Shown piece by piece: positions 9,282-22,312 of a stretch of DNA of 64,000 bases (the stretch's first letter is position 1; each line of letters starts with the position of its first letter). A model generated the notes under the pieces. The model did not search any database. It was not told where the DNA came from and saw nothing but the letters and a program-made list of their open reading frames with translations. Source of the stretch: Beijerinckiaceae bacterium (lineage in GTDB: Bacteria; Pseudomonadota; Alphaproteobacteria; Rhizobiales; Beijerinckiaceae). The position numbers were made by a program, and so were the translations under genes. The DNA is taken from assembly GCA_019745195.1 (NCBI GenBank), contig JAIETL010000062.1:1-64000 (forward strand). The letters are read 5' to 3'.

Positions 9282-10133
9282 ATGCCGCTCAAGCATATTC
9301 TCGGCCTCGACCACATCGTCGTCACGGTGCGCGATCTCGATGCGGCGGCGGAGCAATGGCGGGGCCTCGGCTTCACGGTCTCGCCGCGCGGCACGCATTC
9401 GGCGCATCGTGGCACCGGCAATTATACCATCATGTTCGGTGAGGATTATCTCGAACTGCTCGGCGTGCTGACGCCGACCGAGCAGAACGCGCCGACGCGC
9501 GACTTCCTCGCCAAACGGGAAGGACTGGAGCGCGCCGCCCTCGTAACCGACGATGCGGCAGCCGGTGCGAACGAACTCAGGAGACGGGGTCTCAGTCCTA
9601 TCGGGCCGGTGCATTTCGGCCGGCCCGTCGATCTACCGGGCGGCCGCACAGGCGAGGCGAGGTTCCACGTGTTCCGCTGGCCTCTCGACCAGAGCCCCGG
9701 AGGATTGCCCATCTTCGCCTGCCAGCACCTCACGCGCGAGATGGTCTGGATTCCGGAACTCCAGCGCCACGCCAATGGCGCGGCGCGGATCGTCCGGATC
9801 GAGGTGCTGGCGGCCGATCCTCAGGCGGCCGCCGCGCATCTCTCCAGGCTGATCGAGGAGCCGATGCGTCAGGATGGCGATGGCTGGCTCGTGCCTTCGG
9901 GCGAAGGGCGCGCCGGCTTCCTGTTCTACAACGCGGCCGGCTTCGCGGCGCGCTATCCGGACGCTGTGCGCGAGGGCGGGACCAGCGAAGGGGCGGCGGC
10001 CGTGGTTTTGGCAACCAGCGACATCGACGTGACGAAGAGCGCTTTGGGTGACAAGTCCGCCGCACATGGCGCGGCGCTCAGCGTTCCGGCCAGCGCCGCC
10101 AACGGCGTCGTTCTCAGTTTTCTGCCGCTGTGA
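9282..10133 (+). CDS. VOC-superfamily (glyoxalase-like) protein
   Basis: Protein of 283 aa with the N-terminal glyoxalase-like fold of Pfam Glyoxalase_3: GLDHIVVTVRDLDAAAEQWRGLGF carries a candidate metal His, GNYTIMFGEDYLELLGVL is a second strand pair, and a later half begins VRIEVLAADPQAAAAHL. I chose the ATG at 9282, preceded by an AAAGGGGC ribosome site. A longer frame back to 9168 has no such site. It is transcribed in the same direction as the MFS gene, 203 bp downstream. Function is not predictable beyond a metal-dependent VOC enzyme or binding protein. Confidence 0.82.
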   Translation: MPLKHILGLDHIVVTVRDLDAAAEQWRGLGFTVSPRGTHSAHRGTGNYTIMFGEDYLELLGVLTPTEQNAPTRDFLAKREGLERAALVTDDAAAGANELRRRGLSPIGPVHFGRPVDLPGGRTGEARFHVFRWPLDQSPGGLPIFACQHLTREMVWIPELQRHANGAARIVRIEVLAADPQAAAAHLSRLIEEPMRQDGDGWLVPSGEGRAGFLFYNAAGFAARYPDAVREGGTSEGAAAVVLATSDIDVTKSALGDKSAAHGAALSVPASAANGVVLSFLPL

Positions 10134-10194
10134 CGGATGCGAGACGCAATCACGGGCCGGGACCTGGAGGCGGCGCTCGCCGGGGCCTGACGGC

Positions 10195-11790
10195 TCACAC
10201 CGCCAGCGCCATGCCGTCCTTGCGGTGGTCGGAGGCGCCGTACATCACGCCGCGTTCGCGATCGAGCTGGACCGCCTGGCAGCCGCCCAGCGGCGACTCC
10301 AGATACTGGATCGCGTGGCCGCGCCCGGCGAGATCGTCAGCGACGCCCTTGGGGATCGTCGTCTCCAGTTGCAGCACCCCATCGACCGCGAAGCTGCGAG
10401 GTGCGTCCGAGGCCTGCTGCAGGTCGAGCCCGCGATCGACCAGCCCCGAGAGGAACTGCGCGTGGCCTGTCGCCTGATACTGACCGCCCATGACGCCGAA
10501 CGCGATGACCGGCTTGCCGTCCCGCTCGATCAGGCCCGGAATGATGGTGTGCATCGGCCGCTTGCCCGGCGCGATGGCGTTGGGGTGGCCCTCGATCAGG
10601 CGGAAACCCGTGCCCCGGTTCTGCAGCAGCACGCCCGATTTCGGCGCATAGATGCCGCTGCCGAAGGCGTGGAAGAGCGAGTTGATGAAGGAGACCATGT
10701 TGCCGTCGCGGTCGACGACGCAGAGATAGACCGTGTCGCGATGCACCGGCATGTCGAAGGCCGACGCCGCGCTCGCCTGCGTCAGGCTGATTTTGTCCCG
10801 CAAGCGGGTGACCGTCGCCTCCGACAGAAGCGCCTCGACGTCGAACGGACTGACGGCGGGGTCCGCGACCAGCGCATCGCGCTGGCGATAGGCCGCCTTG
10901 CTCGCCTCGGCCAGAAGGTGGATGCGGTCGGCCTGGCTGAGCCTGGCGTCAGAGGGGTCGAAGCCGGAGAGGATGCGCGCGATCAGGAGCGCCGCGACGC
11001 CCTGCCCGTTGGGCGGACATTCGACGAGGCGATGGCCGCGATAATCGGTTCCGATCGGCTCGCCATAGTCGGACTTCGTCTTCGCCAGATCCTCGGGCTC
11101 CATCAGCCCGCCCAGCGCCTTCAGCGTCGCGGCGATCTCGTCTGCGACCGCGCCCTCATAGAAGGCGGTGCGGCCCTCCTGCGCGACCCGGCGCAGAGTC
11201 GCGCCGAGTGCAGGATGGACCATCTTCGCGCCGACGCTCGGCGCGACGCCGCCAGGCATGTAGACGGGCGCGCCTGCGCCCTGACGGAGGATGCGCGCGC
11301 CGTTGCGGCCCCAGTCGAAGGCGACGCGCGGCGTGACGACAAAACCCTCCTCGGCGGCGCGGATCGCGGGCTGGATCACCTCGTACAGATCTTTTCGGCC
11401 ATGATCGGCCGAGAGCCGGCACCAGGCGTCGATCGCGCCCGGCACGGTAACGGCGTGGGGCGATTCGAGCCCGATCGTCTCGATGCCTTGAGCCTTGAAC
11501 CAACTCAGTTCGGCTTTTGCCGGCGCGCGGCCCGAGCCGTTGATCGCGACGGGCTTGCCCGAGGCAGGCGCATAGAGCGCGAAGCAGTCGCCGCCGATGC
11601 CGGTCATCAGCGGATCGACGACGCATTGCACGGCGACCGCCGCGATGGCGGCGTCGATCGCATTGCCGCCTGCGCGCAGGATGTCGACGGCGGCCAAGGT
11701 CGCCGCCGGATGCGAGGTCGCGGCGATGCCACGCTCGCCCACCGCAAGCGAGCGCCCCGGCGCCATATAGTCGCGTGATCCCCAGGCCAT
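10195..11790 (-). CDS. ggt: Gamma-glutamyltransferase family (Ntn-hydrolase)
   Basis: Self-processing N-terminal-nucleophile hydrolase (531 aa) that cleaves gamma-glutamyl or related amide bonds. The small-subunit nucleophile is T353 in HRDTVYLCVVDRDGNMVSF, so cleavage before it would give subunits of about 352 and 179 residues. Also seen are the large-subunit start GIAATSHPAATLAAVDILRAGGNAIDAA and the small-subunit glycine region PGKRPMHTIIPGLI and GVMGGQYQATGH. The start at 11790 (MAWGSRDYMAPGRS) fits the family. A longer frame to 11925 is unlikely. No signal peptide is evident, so it may be cytosolic and closer to GGT-like acylases than to the periplasmic glutathione enzyme. Confidence 0.88.
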   Translation of the reverse strand: MAWGSRDYMAPGRSLAVGERGIAATSHPAATLAAVDILRAGGNAIDAAIAAVAVQCVVDPLMTGIGGDCFALYAPASGKPVAINGSGRAPAKAELSWFKAQGIETIGLESPHAVTVPGAIDAWCRLSADHGRKDLYEVIQPAIRAAEEGFVVTPRVAFDWGRNGARILRQGAGAPVYMPGGVAPSVGAKMVHPALGATLRRVAQEGRTAFYEGAVADEIAATLKALGGLMEPEDLAKTKSDYGEPIGTDYRGHRLVECPPNGQGVAALLIARILSGFDPSDARLSQADRIHLLAEASKAAYRQRDALVADPAVSPFDVEALLSEATVTRLRDKISLTQASAASAFDMPVHRDTVYLCVVDRDGNMVSFINSLFHAFGSGIYAPKSGVLLQNRGTGFRLIEGHPNAIAPGKRPMHTIIPGLIERDGKPVIAFGVMGGQYQATGHAQFLSGLVDRGLDLQQASDAPRSFAVDGVLQLETTIPKGVADDLAGRGHAIQYLESPLGGCQAVQLDRERGVMYGASDHRKDGMALAV

Positions 11791-12116
11791 GTCCGTCTCC
11801 AGAAAGCGATGGTCCCATGTGGCACAAAGTTGGGGCGGCGTCATGCCGGCGAAACAGGGTGGCGATCTGCATCCGCCGCTTATGAAGGAGGCTGCATGCC
11901 GTCTCGATGGGCAGCCTGTCGGCATGCCCGCACAGGCGGATCATGACCGGGCGGGCGAGCGACACGAGGTTGGACTGATATCCGTCGATAACGCCGCGAC
12001 CATTGAATCGATCGAACAGATTCCGAGAATCTTAACTGCTCACCTGCGAACGACGAAAGCAGGTTTTTGATCCTGTGTTACGTAGATGATTGATTGGCCG
12101 TTCTGCGAGGTTCGGA
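11791..12116. other. Intergenic stretch with no clear gene
   Basis: About 325 bp between the divergent ggt and small membrane gene. It becomes A/T-richer toward the right end. A 93-codon open frame on the plus strand (11789-12070) has no ribosome site and no recognisable protein pattern. The divergent promoters presumably lie here, but I could not define them. Confidence 0.4.
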
Positions 12117-12440
12117 ATGAGAATATTCAAGGACGGATCAACATTAGGTATACCTATTTTATTGGGGTTTCTGATAACGACATCTTTGGATATCCTGATC
12201 GAGAAATTTGGCTGGGACCGTGGCTGGGATGCGGTTTCAACCTGGGTCACAGGTCTGTCCATCGGAATGTTTGTTCTGATGCTGATGGTAGATGTTGACC
12301 GTTTTCTCGCAAGATTTTTTCAATCAGAAGAAAGCTACCGGAAGTTTTGCTCCAACGTTTTTCTGGGGGTCGCCGTTCTCACCTTCGTCGCCCTGACCGT
12401 GAGATGGTACGTCAGGCACGGTTCCAATTTCTCTATGTGA
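12117..12440 (+). CDS. Hypothetical small three-helix membrane protein
   Basis: A 107-aa protein with three hydrophobic stretches (LGIPILLGFLITTSLDILI; VTGLSIGMFVLMLMV; FLGVAVLTFVALTVRWYV) and a charged loop DRFLARFFQSEESYRKF between the second and third. I recognise no family. The ATG at 12117 has a GAGG ribosome site 6 bases upstream; the alternative ATG at 12090 adds nine residues. Base composition and codon use (many A/T-ending codons) differ sharply from the G/C-ending codons of both neighbours, which suggests recent acquisition. It sits alone between ggt and the thiamine riboswitch. Confidence 0.65.
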   Translation: MRIFKDGSTLGIPILLGFLITTSLDILIEKFGWDRGWDAVSTWVTGLSIGMFVLMLMVDVDRFLARFFQSEESYRKFCSNVFLGVAVLTFVALTVRWYVRHGSNFSM

Positions 12441-12524
12441 CACTTACCGCCTTGCATCGCTACTATGCGTCGGCCATGTCCTTTGCCGGTTGCGCGCCGC
12501 GCCCATCGCGCCTAACCTCCGCGT

Positions 12525-12614
<90 letters not shown>

Positions 12615-12627
12615 CGGCCTGGCCTGA

Positions 12628-15310
<2,683 letters not shown>

Positions 15311-15314
<4 letters not shown>

Positions 15315-15943
15315 GCCTCGACATCCTGCTCTACGGCATCGTCGATCCGCAGATCGCGCGTGGGCGATCGCTCGCCGATCTCGCGGCGGCGGCGGCCAAG
15401 GGCGGCGCGACGCTGATCCAGTACCGCGCCAAGGAGGCCTCGACCCGCGAGATGGTGCACGAGGCGAAGGCGATCCACGCGGCGCTCGCCGGCACGGGCG
15501 TTCCGCTGCTGATCAACGACCGCATCGACGTCGCGCTCGCCTCCGGCGCGGACGGCGTCCATCTCGGGGCCGACGACATGGAACTGGCCGATGCCCGCCG
15601 CCTGCTCGGCGAGGCCGCGATCATCGGGGCTACGCTGAAGCATGAGAGCGAACTGCCCTATCTCGCCTCGGCCCGCATCGACTATGCCTGCATCGGCGGG
15701 GTCTTCCCGACGCAGCACAAGGACAATGCCGATGCGCCGCTCGGGCTCGACGGGTATCGCACGCTGCGTGAAGCGGCACGCGCCGCGCTGGGCGATCTGC
15801 CCATCGGCGCGATCGCCGGCATCACTGCCGGGAATTCCGCATCTGTGATGGCGGCCGGCGCGGACGGCGTCGCCGTCATCGGCGCGATGTTCGCAAGCGA
15901 CGATGTCGAGGGCGCGACGCGGGCCTTGCGCGCGGCGTTGTGA
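15311..15943 (+). CDS. thiE: Thiamine phosphate synthase ThiE
   Basis: TIM-barrel enzyme (210 aa) that joins HMP-PP and thiazole phosphate to give thiamine phosphate. Diagnostic strings are ATLIQYRAKEAS, LLINDRIDVALASGADGVHLG (pyrophosphate/Mg site), GGVFPTQHKDNADAPLG and the C-terminal phosphate loop AIAGITAGNSASVMAAGADGVAVI. The ATG overlaps the thiM stop by ATGA. Ends the operon, converging on the DUF2442 gene with a 9-bp gap. No thiD is present in the operon. Confidence 0.96.
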
Positions 15944-15952
15944 GCGCATCGT

Positions 15953-16366
15953 TCAGGCGGCGGATACACGCTTTGGCCGGCCACCCTTCTGACCATTGCG
16001 CCGCGCGGCTTCCGTCTTCGCAGCTGAACTCGCCCGCCCGCCCGACGCGCCTAGCAAAGCCGCCATCCAGCTTCTCGAGCCGAAGACGCCCTGAAGAAGA
16101 GCCGGCACATAGACATCGACATCGAGCGTAGGCCAAGCGAGGCCAAGGCCCGAGGGGCTGATCTCGATCTGCGAGAGGTCATCGGCAGCCGCCTCCGCCA
16201 GCCCTTCGATGCTGCGGGCAGGCACGGCGAGCTGGACGCCGGTATTGAGATCGACGACGATCCGTGCGGCGCGCCGGTCGTAACGCGCCGACAGGACATG
16301 GCCGGCATCGCGCAGCGCCTGCATGCGCGCCTCGGCCAGTTCCACATCACGATCAGTGATCGCCAT
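15953..16366 (-). CDS. DUF2442 protein, probable antitoxin of a DUF4160/DUF2442 pair
   Basis: A 137-aa protein with a DUF2442-type core: ARYDRRAARIVVDLNTGVQLAVPARSIEGLAEA, then LSQIEISPSGLGLAWPTLDVDVYVPALLQGVFGS. It has an Ala/Gly/Arg-rich basic tail ending GGRPKRV, which could bind DNA. Its start overlaps the end of the DUF4160 gene by 14 bp, so the two form one operon. Such pairs are recurrent and have been proposed as toxin-antitoxin modules; activity here is inference. Confidence 0.8.
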   Translation of the reverse strand: MAITDRDVELAEARMQALRDAGHVLSARYDRRAARIVVDLNTGVQLAVPARSIEGLAEAAADDLSQIEISPSGLGLAWPTLDVDVYVPALLQGVFGSRSWMAALLGASGGRASSAAKTEAARRNGQKGGRPKRVSAA

Positions 16367-16601
16367 GCCGCCTCTCCCATTCCCCGCGCAACTGCATCAG
16401 CGCCTCGTCGAGCCTGCCCTCGATCCGCCGGAGATCGACCCGCCCGAAGCCATAGCTTTCGCGCAATTCGGGCGGACCCTCCGGGCAGTGCAGCAGGAAC
16501 ACTGCCTCGCAGCCCTTGCCCTTCACGTGGACATTGGCCGGCCGGTCATCATTGGGATAGATCACCACACGCAAGCCATCGAACCGCAGAACCGCCGCCA
16601 C
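16353..16601 (-). CDS. DUF4160 protein, probable toxin partner
   Basis: An 82-aa protein with the DUF4160 pattern: FDGLRVVIYPNDDRPANVHVKGKGCEAVFLLH followed by a C-terminal helix (VDLRRIEGRLDEALMQLRGEWERRH). The NDxxPxHxHV-like segment is the family hallmark. Upstream gene of a two-gene minus-strand operon with the DUF2442 gene. Partner genes of this type are small, overlapping and co-inherited; enzymatic activity is not known. Confidence 0.78.
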   Translation of the reverse strand: MAAVLRFDGLRVVIYPNDDRPANVHVKGKGCEAVFLLHCPEGPPELRESYGFGRVDLRRIEGRLDEALMQLRGEWERRHGDH

Positions 16602-16649
16602 CGCGGAAGCTTAGCAGAAACCCAACCGCTTTGGAATGACGAATGCGCG

Positions 16650-17579
16650 CTACTGCGTCGGCGCGAGCGGCAACGAGGCCGGCCTTGGCGCGGCCGGCCT
16701 CGGCCTCGCGGCAGGCTTGGGCGCATCCGTGATGCCGAGCCGCGCCCGGATCGAGGCCGCCCGGGCCTCGGTGATGCGCGCGCCGCAGAAGCCGATCTGG
16801 CCCTCGCGCTGGAAGTCGCGGCAGATCAGCTCGCGCTCGGCCGAGAAGCCGGCCTGCTCGCGCGCGATCGAACGCTGGTCGACCGCGTCGGCCTTGGCGG
16901 TCAGGGCCCGGTAGCCCTCGCGCACGGCGCGCTCGGCCGCGCCGCGCGCGGTCTCGATTTCCTTGGCGCGCGGCGGCAGCGTGCGTGAATCGGGGCCCCA
17001 GAGGCCGCGCGGGTCGATGCGGCATTGCGCGGCCTCGACGAGGCAGGGCTGCGTCGGCTCGACCACGAGGAAGGCCCCGTCCAGCACGTCGAAGACGATC
17101 GGGCAAGCTGCGGCCTCGAGCTTGTAACGCGGCACGCCGGCCGGGCGGCCCATGGCCGTCACGGGCACGGGCGTCTCGCCAAAGGAGACCGCACAGGGCT
17201 CGGTCAGATTCTCGGACTGGAAGCCCTGTACGTTGAGCTTCAGACCATGGCCGGTCGCGGTCTTCTCGAAGGTCGCTTCGCCGAGCCCGCCATTGCGCCG
17301 CAGCGTGCGCCCGAGGATCGCCTCCTCGCCCGCCACCCTGATCGCCGGCATGGAGGGTGGTCGCGGCGTCGCCGGACCCGCCGCAGCGCCGGGCGGCGCG
17401 CTCTGCTGGGCGCCGGCCGGGTTGAAGGGCTGCGCACCGGGAAGCTGCAGCGGCTGGGCCGAGGCACGCATCGCCGGGCCGGCGAGAGCCAGCACGGCGA
17501 GGCCGAGAGCCAGGCAAGTTATTCGACGCAGCGAGCGGTTCAAGACGCGACCCTGAACAGGGGATGGTCGCCCTTGCAT
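16650..17579 (-). CDS. Hypothetical exported protein, Cys-rich C-terminal half
   Basis: A 309-aa protein with an N-terminal signal peptide (hydrophobic [15 protein letters not shown] followed by ASA-Q), a Pro/Ala/Gln-rich linker (about 40-80), a middle domain with two Cys pairs ([34 protein letters not shown]), an amphipathic helical stretch ([17 protein letters not shown]) and a terminal segment [20 protein letters not shown]. The last part recalls LprI-type periplasmic proteins but the match is too weak to name. A tail of Pro/Ala/Arg repeats closes it. The start might be one of several codons near 17543-17579. Likely a periplasmic, disulfide-containing protein. Divergent from dnaK. Confidence 0.7.
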   Translation of the reverse strand: MQGRPSPVQGRVLNRSLRRITCLALGLAVLALAGPAMRASAQPLQLPGAQPFNPAGAQQSAPPGAAAGPATPRPPSMPAIRVAGEEAILGRTLRRNGGLGEATFEKTATGHGLKLNVQGFQSENLTEPCAVSFGETPVPVTAMGRPAGVPRYKLEAAACPIVFDVLDGAFLVVEPTQPCLVEAAQCRIDPRGLWGPDSRTLPPRAKEIETARGAAERAVREGYRALTAKADAVDQRSIAREQAGFSAERELICRDFQREGQIGFCGARITEARAASIRARLGITDAPKPAARPRPAAPRPASLPLAPTQ

Positions 17580-17708
17580 GAAATGTCATGCATCCGCGCG
17601 CAAGGGCACGGACGCAACACAACATCAGGAATGCGCCGGAGACGGCACCGGGCCCAGGCGAACCTTCAGGCCGATTCTTAATCGGCTTGACTGTCTTGCC
17701 CCGAATGT

Positions 17709-17738
17709 CTTGCAAGGGGGGGAACCCCCTCCCTATAT
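17709..17738 (+). promoter_or_regulatory. Candidate RpoH (sigma-32) promoter of dnaK
   Basis: CTTG at 17709-17712 and CCCTATAT at 17731-17738 with an 18-base spacer fit the heat-shock sigma consensus CTTG-N17/18-CYTAT. The dnaK start is about 145 bp downstream, leaving a long leader. Between the two boxes is a GGGGGG/CCCCCT run. Confidence 0.65.
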
Positions 17739-17883
17739 ACGCGCCAAGCGGCGGCCCGACCGGCCGCCAGACGTGGAATGCCGGTTTCGCTCGCCGCTTC
17801 GTGGGTGCGGGCCGGTCCATGGGCCGGAAGGCGGCGAGTCAGCCGCCGGCCGGCGATCTGCTCAACTCAAAGGGATCCCCTCC

Positions 17884-19800
<1,917 letters not shown>

Positions 19801-19823
19801 GAGCGCTCTGCCGAAACCGACGA

Positions 19824-19925
19824 CGTCATGGCCGGGCTTGACCCGGCCATTGCGTTACGGGATGGCGTCGTGAAGGAAAACTCGTTGGTCTGACGGAGAT
19901 GGCCGGGTCAAGCCCGGCCGTGACG
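19824..19925. repeat. Inverted repeat (family E) between dnaK and dnaJ
   Basis: Arms begin CGTCATGGCCGGGCTTGACC (19824 onward) and end GTCAAGCCCGGCCGTGACG (to 19925), about 50 bp apart. The left arm also carries its own GCCGGG/CCCGGC hairpin. It can fold at the RNA level in the dnaK-dnaJ spacer and may act as an attenuator or mRNA-stability element; function is inferred only from position. Confidence 0.85.
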
Positions 19926-19951
19926 TGCGGAGCCGGCGAAGGGGCTGATTG

Positions 19952-21103
19952 ATGTCCAAGCGCGACTATTACGAAATCCTCGGCGTCGCCAGGACGGCCA
20001 GCGATGCGGAGCTGAAAAGCGCCTTCCGCAAGCTCGCCATGACCTGTCATCCCGACCGGAACCCCGGCGACAAGGCGGCCGAGGCCAAGTTCAAGGAGTT
20101 GAACGAGGCCTATCAAGTGCTGTCGGACGGGCAGAAGCGCGGGGCCTATGATCGCTACGGCCATCAGGCCTTCGAGCAGGGCGGCGGCCAGCAGGGCCCG
20201 GAGTTCTCCGACTTCATGTCGGACATCTTCGATTCCTTCTTCGGCGACGCGCGCGGGCGCGGCGGGCCGCGCGCCGCCAACGGGCGCGAGCGCGGGGCCG
20301 ATCTGCGCTACAATCTCGAGATCGGGCTGGAGGAGGCCTACTCCGGCAAGAGCGCCTCGATCCGCGTTCCGACCTCGGTCGCCTGCGAGGCCTGCACGGG
20401 TACGGGCGCAAAACCCGGCTCGAAATCGCGGACCTGCCCGACCTGCGGCGGCCATGGCCGCGTCCGCGCCAATCAGGGCTTCTTCTCGATCGAGCGGACC
20501 TGCCCGAGCTGCAACGGACGCGGCGAGATCATCGACGACCCCTGCAAGAGCTGCTCGGGCGCGGGCCGCGTCACCCGCGAGCGTACGCTTTCGGTGACGA
20601 TCCCCGCCGGCGTCGAGGACGGCACCCGGATCAGGCTGGCGGGCGAGGGCGAGGCGGGCCTGCGCGGCGGGCCGGCCGGCGACCTCTACATCTTCCTCTC
20701 GATCAAGCCGCACGCGATCTTCCAGCGCGACGGGGCCGATCTGTTCTGCCGCGTGCCGCTCGGCCTGACCTCGGCCGCGCTCGGCGGCGAAATCGAGGTG
20801 CCGACGCTGACCGGCGAGCAGGCGCGCGTCAAAATCCCCGAGGGCACGCAGACCGGCAAGCAGTTCCGCCTGAAGGGCAAGGGCATGAGCGTGCTGCGCT
20901 CGCGCGAGTTCGGCGACCTCTACATCCAGGTTTTGATCGAGACGCCGCAGAAGCTGACCGCCCGCCAGCGCGAGTTGCTGCTCGAATTCGAGCGCGAAAG
21001 CTCGCATTCGACCCACCCCGAATCCGCCGGCTTCTTCGGCCGGGTCAAGGACTTCCTGGGCGGTCTCGGCGGGGCGGCCTCAACGGCCATCCACCAACAT
21101 TAG
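19952..21103 (+). CDS. dnaJ: Chaperone DnaJ (Hsp40)
   Basis: Class A J-protein (383 aa) that stimulates DnaK ATPase and delivers substrates. The J domain holds HPD at residues 33-35. It is followed by a Gly/Phe-rich stretch, then four zinc-binding CxxCxGxG motifs ([32 protein letters not shown]), and C-terminal substrate domains. The ATG at 19952 gives the universal [12 protein letters not shown] start. The J domain and all four zinc motifs are intact. The stop codon abuts a family-A inverted repeat. Confidence 0.99.
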   Translation: MSKRDYYEILGVARTASDAELKSAFRKLAMTCHPDRNPGDKAAEAKFKELNEAYQVLSDGQKRGAYDRYGHQAFEQGGGQQGPEFSDFMSDIFDSFFGDARGRGGPRAANGRERGADLRYNLEIGLEEAYSGKSASIRVPTSVACEACTGTGAKPGSKSRTCPTCGGHGRVRANQGFFSIERTCPSCNGRGEIIDDPCKSCSGAGRVTRERTLSVTIPAGVEDGTRIRLAGEGEAGLRGGPAGDLYIFLSIKPHAIFQRDGADLFCRVPLGLTSAALGGEIEVPTLTGEQARVKIPEGTQTGKQFRLKGKGMSVLRSREFGDLYIQVLIETPQKLTARQRELLLEFERESSHSTHPESAGFFGRVKDFLGGLGGAASTAIHQH

Positions 21104-21214
21104 TCATCCCGGGCGTAGCGAAGCGGAGACCCGGGACCCATTCCAGAACGCTTCTCGGAGAGGTTCCGGAATGGGTCCCGGATCGGCGCGGCTTCGCCGC
21201 TTGTCCGGGATGAC
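21103..21214. repeat. Dispersed inverted repeat, family A, copy 2
   Basis: Outer arms GTCATCCCGGG and TCCGGGATGAC; inner arms CCCGGGACCCATTCC and GGAATGGGTCCCGG; a GCTTCGCCGC-type inner element is shared with copy 1. It starts at the last base of the dnaJ stop codon, so it may serve as a 3' processing or termination structure for dnaJ. Confidence 0.9.
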
Positions 21215-21232
21215 CCGTGGTGTAGGGGCGAC

Positions 21233-21262
21233 AAAAAAGCGGGCCGCCCTTCGGCGACCCGC
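21233..21262 (-). terminator. Rho-independent terminator of csbD
   Basis: Read on the minus strand, a G/C-rich stem beginning GCGGG and closing CCCGC around a GAAGG loop region is followed directly by six T residues (A33-A38 on the plus strand). It lies 25 bp past the csbD stop. Confidence 0.85.
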
Positions 21263-21286
21263 TTCTTGGTCAGGCTCTGATCGAGA

Positions 21287-21478
21287 TCAGGCCTTGTCGA
21301 CCACCTTCTTGATGGCGTCCTTGCCCTTGCCGAGCACCTGCTGAGCCTCGCCCTTGCGCTCCTGCGCGATGCCTTCGGCCTCGAGGCCCGGCTTGTTCAG
21401 GGCCTTGCCAGCGGCCTGCTTGACGTTGCCGGCGGCCTCATTGGCCAGACCCTTGACCTTGTCCATCGTGCTGCCCAT
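21287..21478 (-). CDS. CsbD-family stress protein
   Basis: Small hydrophilic, charged helical protein (63 aa) with the CsbD pattern MDKVKGLANEAAGNVKQAAG, AEGIAQERKGEAQQVLGKGK and a Lys-rich end. Family members are abundant stress-induced proteins of unknown mechanism, often in general stress regulons. An EcfG-type promoter match lies 54 bp upstream (21532-21556) and a terminator follows, so this is a single-gene unit. The longer frame to 21688 would read through the promoter and is rejected. Confidence 0.92.
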   Translation of the reverse strand: MGSTMDKVKGLANEAAGNVKQAAGKALNKPGLEAEGIAQERKGEAQQVLGKGKDAIKKVVDKA

Positions 21479-21531
21479 CGGAGCTATCCCTTCCTTGAAT
21501 GTCGTGCCGCCCTTGCGGCTGGTGCCCGAAC

Positions 21532-21556
21532 AACCGGATCGCCCGGCGAAAGTTCC
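21532..21556 (-). promoter_or_regulatory. Candidate EcfG (general stress sigma) promoter of csbD
   Basis: On the minus strand GGAAC (21556-21552), 17-base spacer, GTT (21534-21532). The base before GTT is G rather than the preferred C. It is 54 bp from the csbD start, the expected distance. Confidence 0.65.
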
Positions 21557-21694
21557 CGGCTGTTCCGACCCCCGGCGCAAAAATCCGCCATCCGGTTTTC
21601 CTAGCCCCGCACATGGCCGATCAGGCCTGTGGCGCGAGCCATGTCCAGCCTGTATCGTCAGGTCGTTGAGGCGCATGCGGCAAGGCACGACACG

Positions 21695-22309
21695 ATGGAT
21701 CTGGCGGGACTTCTGGTTTTCGCAGGCGTCTATTTCCTGGCCGTTGCGTCGCCCGGCCCGGCGGTGGCGGCGCTGGCCGCGCGCTCGCTGTCGGGCGGCT
21801 TCCGCCGGTCTTTGCCCTTCGCGGCGGGCATCGTCTTCGGCGACCTGATCTGGTTTTCATGCACGGCGTTGGGCCTCGCCGTGCTGATGCAGGGTTTCCA
21901 CGGCCTCTTCGTCGCGATCAAATATGCCGGCTGCGCCTATCTGCTCTACCTCGCCTGGAAGCTCTGGACCGCCCCGGCCGAGGCGCTGCGGGAGGCCCCG
22001 CAGGCGAAAGGCGAAGGCACCCGGCTGTTTCTGGGCGGCGTCGCGCTGACGATGGGAAATCCCAAGGTGATGGTGTTCTTCCTGTCGATCCTGCCTCTGG
22101 TGGTCGATCTCGACGCGATGACGCCGCTGCTCTTCGTCGAGATCGCCGTACTGATCACGGCGATCATCGGCGCGACCATGCTGGCCTACGCCTTCATGGC
22201 CGACAGGGCGCGCAGGCTGGTCGCGAGCCCGCGCGCAATGCGCCGGATCAACCGCCTGACCGGCGGCGTGGTGGCGAGCGCAGCGGCAGCGATCGCGGCG
22301 CGGGGGTAG
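21695..22309 (+). CDS. LysE/RhtB-family amino-acid exporter
   Basis: Inner-membrane exporter (204 aa) with about six helices. Family pattern: FLAVASPGPAVAALAARSLSGG near the N-terminus (the LysE SPGP motif), FAAGIVFGDLIWF, IKYAGCAYLLYLAWKLW, and the second-half LFLGGVALTMGNPKVMVFFL with the conserved NPK. The ATG at 21695 (MDLAGLLVFAGVYFL) is chosen over a start at 21629, which would add a hydrophilic tail. Divergent from csbD. Substrate unknown. Confidence 0.9.
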   Translation: MDLAGLLVFAGVYFLAVASPGPAVAALAARSLSGGFRRSLPFAAGIVFGDLIWFSCTALGLAVLMQGFHGLFVAIKYAGCAYLLYLAWKLWTAPAEALREAPQAKGEGTRLFLGGVALTMGNPKVMVFFLSILPLVVDLDAMTPLLFVEIAVLITAIIGATMLAYAFMADRARRLVASPRAMRRINRLTGGVVASAAAAIAARG

Positions 22310-22312
22310 GCG

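Noticed and set aside
10048-11778. Long plus-strand open frame opposite ggt
   Set aside because: Mirror of a clear gamma-glutamyltransferase with intact catalytic motif; no coding signature of its own.
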